Part shown: piece by piece, positions 6,995 through 8,209 of the stretch
Numbering within the stretch: position 1 is the first letter of the stretch
Layout: each line of letters starts with the position of its first letter
NCBI GenBank assembly: GCA_029882335.1
Contig: JAOUKW010000178.1
Location: 1-8,209, forward strand
From: Candidatus Heimdallarchaeota archaeon
GTDB taxonomy: Archaea > Asgardarchaeota > Heimdallarchaeia > Heimdallarchaeales > Kariarchaeaceae
Reading direction: 5' to 3'
Length of the DNA: 8,209 nt
Notes under the pieces: generated by a model
The model's database searches: none
Told to the model about the DNA's origin: nothing
What the model saw: only the letters and a program-made list of their open reading frames with translations
Made by a program: the position numbers and the translations under genes

Positions 6995-7003
6995 TTTAAA
7001 ATA
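6995..7003 (+). promoter_or_regulatory. TATA-like box of the Yip1-like gene
   Basis: TTTAAAATA is centred about 30 bases before the ATG at 7029, a spacing like that of the other plus-strand genes and consistent with a near-leaderless transcript. The surrounding DNA is so AT-rich that the exact box is uncertain. Confidence 0.4.
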
Positions 7004-7028
7004 ATTATTAAATAGAATATAAGTTAAT

Positions 7029-7850
7029 ATGGTTAATAATTACAATTGTAAACATTGCGGAGCAAATTTTGAAGATAAAGCTGAAATTTGTCCAAAATGT
7101 GGTAATAAAATACATCAATCAGATGAGATTTCACCTGGAAAGTATAGTACGATTGGAAATTTCCAAACACAACAATCAATCCCAGTAACAATCAAGCAGG
7201 ATCCTTGGAATGAAGGAGGATTACTCAATGCTACATACTCCATTTTTGTTAAACCACAAAAAGCAATAGCTATTTTGGGTGCTCCAAATGCACCTTCACC
7301 ATATATTTACATAATATTAGCTATATTCTGTGTATTAGTATTTTCATTTAAATTAATAAGTTTAATTACCATAATTCCACCAAATGATATGAGTGCAGAA
7401 CAAGCCACAAGTATTTTTATATCATCAACATTGTTTGGAAGCATATTTGGAATATTAGCAAATTGGTTTGTTGGATCATTAATTGAGAGTGCTTTTTTTT
7501 CCCCAGGTATCAACCCACAATTAAACATTCGATATAAAATGGGACCTACAATGAGAAAGATGAATGCTTATGCAGCAATTTTATGGTGTATTCAATATAT
7601 CATATTATTTATTCTATTATCTTTTGAAAGTAATGTTGAAACTACTTTTGAAAGAGCACCATATGCGTTATCACCTCAATATTTGATCATTTCAGGCATA
7701 TTAGGTCTTATTATAAGCATTCTTTATGTAGTTTACTTAGTGAGAGTAATGAAAATTGGATTAAAATATGAAGGATTTAATTTAATTGTACTATCAATAA
7801 TAATTGTAATGTTTCAAATTTATAATGTTTACACACTAACTCTTGGTTAA
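7029..7850 (+). CDS. Zinc-ribbon protein with five membrane helices, Yip1-like (273 aa)
   Basis: An N-terminal zinc ribbon has CKHC (7-10) and CPKCG (21-25), the short rubredoxin-like knuckle common in archaeal membrane proteins. A polar linker (about 28-57) follows, then DPWNEGGLLNATYSIFVKPQKAIAIL (58-83 region), whose F-x-x-P-x-x-A-I pattern resembles the entry of Yip1-domain proteins. Five hydrophobic segments are seen at about 92-116, 129-152, 182-199, 218-240 and 251-270. In eukaryotes Yip1 family proteins shape or traffic membranes and bind Rab GTPases; archaeal and bacterial Yip1-domain proteins are mostly uncharacterised. The ribbon probably faces the cytoplasm and may recruit a partner. 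No signal peptide is needed, and no catalytic residues are visible. It ends convergent with the last gene in the window. The Yip1 assignment rests on topology and one motif, so it is moderate. Confidence 0.75.
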   Translation: MVNNYNCKHCGANFEDKAEICPKCGNKIHQSDEISPGKYSTIGNFQTQQSIPVTIKQDPWNEGGLLNATYSIFVKPQKAIAILGAPNAPSPYIYIILAIFCVLVFSFKLISLITIIPPNDMSAEQATSIFISSTLFGSIFGILANWFVGSLIESAFFSPGINPQLNIRYKMGPTMRKMNAYAAILWCIQYIILFILLSFESNVETTFERAPYALSPQYLIISGILGLIISILYVVYLVRVMKIGLKYEGFNLIVLSIIIVMFQIYNVYTLTLG

Positions 7851-7922
7851 ATTAATTTCTTTGTATTATATAATTAAAAAATTAGGTATTAAAATTGTTA
7901 TTATACATTAACAGAATTTATT
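7851..7922. terminator. Convergent intergenic region with weak poly-T terminators
   Basis: These 72 bases lie between two converging genes. The minus strand has a six-T run (7876-7881) within a small AT-only inverted sequence (AATTAAAAAATT), and the plus strand has short T-rich stretches just after the stop (AATTTCTTTG). Archaeal intrinsic termination relies on T-runs without a strong hairpin, so both genes could end here. The signal is weak. Confidence 0.3.
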
Positions 7923-8209
7923 TTAAGCAACTAGTCCTTGTAATACAGGAAGAGCAACACTACCTAATGCTGAAAGTTTAGGTGCATATGCCTTGATGTA
8001 GTGTGAAAGACCTTTAGTAAATTTAATTTCAACACTACGTCCACGATGAAGACCTTTTTCTTCAATTCGAACAACTACTACTCTGTATCCAAAACCTTTG
8101 GGTTGAAGTCGGAACCATACAGCATCACCAACTTGTAAAATAGAACTTAATAGTGTTAAAATATCTGCACCTTCATCTATTAATTTAGGTTGTTCTTTTG
8201 GAAATGGAT
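7923..8209 (-). CDS. Unrecognised protein, C-terminal 94 residues only (runs off right edge)
   Basis: Hand translation of the minus strand gives an open frame from the right edge to a TAA at 7923-7925, ending LPVLQGLVA. The frame enters as PFPKEQPKLIDEG with no start codon, so the N-terminus lies outside the window. The segment runs as a helix (LIDEGADILTLLSSIL), a Gly-punctuated beta-rich part (VGDAVWFRLQPKGFGYRVVVVRIEEKG), a basic turn (LHRGRSVEIKF) and a hydrophobic C-terminal stretch too short and Pro-broken for a clear membrane helix. It has more Gly, Val and C/G-ending codons than the neighbours, which could mean higher expression. I do not recognise the family. The good alternation of strand and helix and absence of stops over 94 codons in AT-rich DNA support a real gene. 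Confidence 0.75.
   Translation of the reverse strand, partial: PFPKEQPKLIDEGADILTLLSSILQVGDAVWFRLQPKGFGYRVVVVRIEEKGLHRGRSVEIKFTKGLSHYIKAYAPKLSALGSVALPVLQGLVA

Noticed and set aside
7307..7528. Minus-strand 73-codon open frame
   Set aside because: It lies inside the membrane-protein gene, antisense to its transmembrane segments, without an own promoter.

Overview
The window looks like chromosomal DNA of a low-GC archaeon (roughly 30% GC by eye, not computed). Most start codons have an archaeal TATA-like box centred about 29-34 bases upstream, which fits leaderless or very short-leader mRNAs, and they lack Shine-Dalgarno sites. The gene content fits too: a ribbon-helix-helix regulator, cysteine-pair mini-proteins and a zinc-ribbon/Yip1-like membrane protein. 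Some traits (the AT-hook tail, the FYVE/B-box-like cysteine spacing, the Yip1-like protein) would suit an Asgard-type archaeon, but nothing here proves the lineage.

Left part (1-4303, minus strand): a two-gene operon of unknown function. The first gene encodes a ~989-residue, almost wholly helical, HEAT/ARM-like protein. The second starts with TTG directly after the first gene's TGA, in the same frame, with a GAGGT ribosome-binding site inside the end of the first gene. It runs off the left edge after 444 codons with no stop. The shared junction suggests coupled translation and a joint function.

Middle (4304-4484): a divergent promoter region separating the operon from the plus-strand genes.

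Right part (4485-7850, plus strand): five genes, each with its own leader of about 50-90 bases and mostly its own TATA-like element, so probably separate transcripts. They are a calcineurin-like metallophosphoesterase with its metal motifs intact; a ribbon-helix-helix protein ending in an AT-hook; a 64-residue protein with four CxxC pairs; an alpha/beta-hydrolase related to the TEX30/KANL3 or dienelactone-hydrolase group, with Asp instead of Ser at the nucleophile elbow; and a zinc-ribbon protein with five membrane segments resembling Yip1-domain proteins. The leaders of the RHH gene and the zinc-finger gene share a 13-base element (TATACCAATTAAA) just before the start codon. This is a candidate operator for the RHH protein.

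Right edge (7923-8209, minus strand): the last 94 codons of an unrecognised gene, convergent with the membrane-protein gene. I saw no CRISPR array, tRNA, rRNA or transposon. No gene-free stretch exceeds 300 bases; the longest is the ~180-base divergent region.
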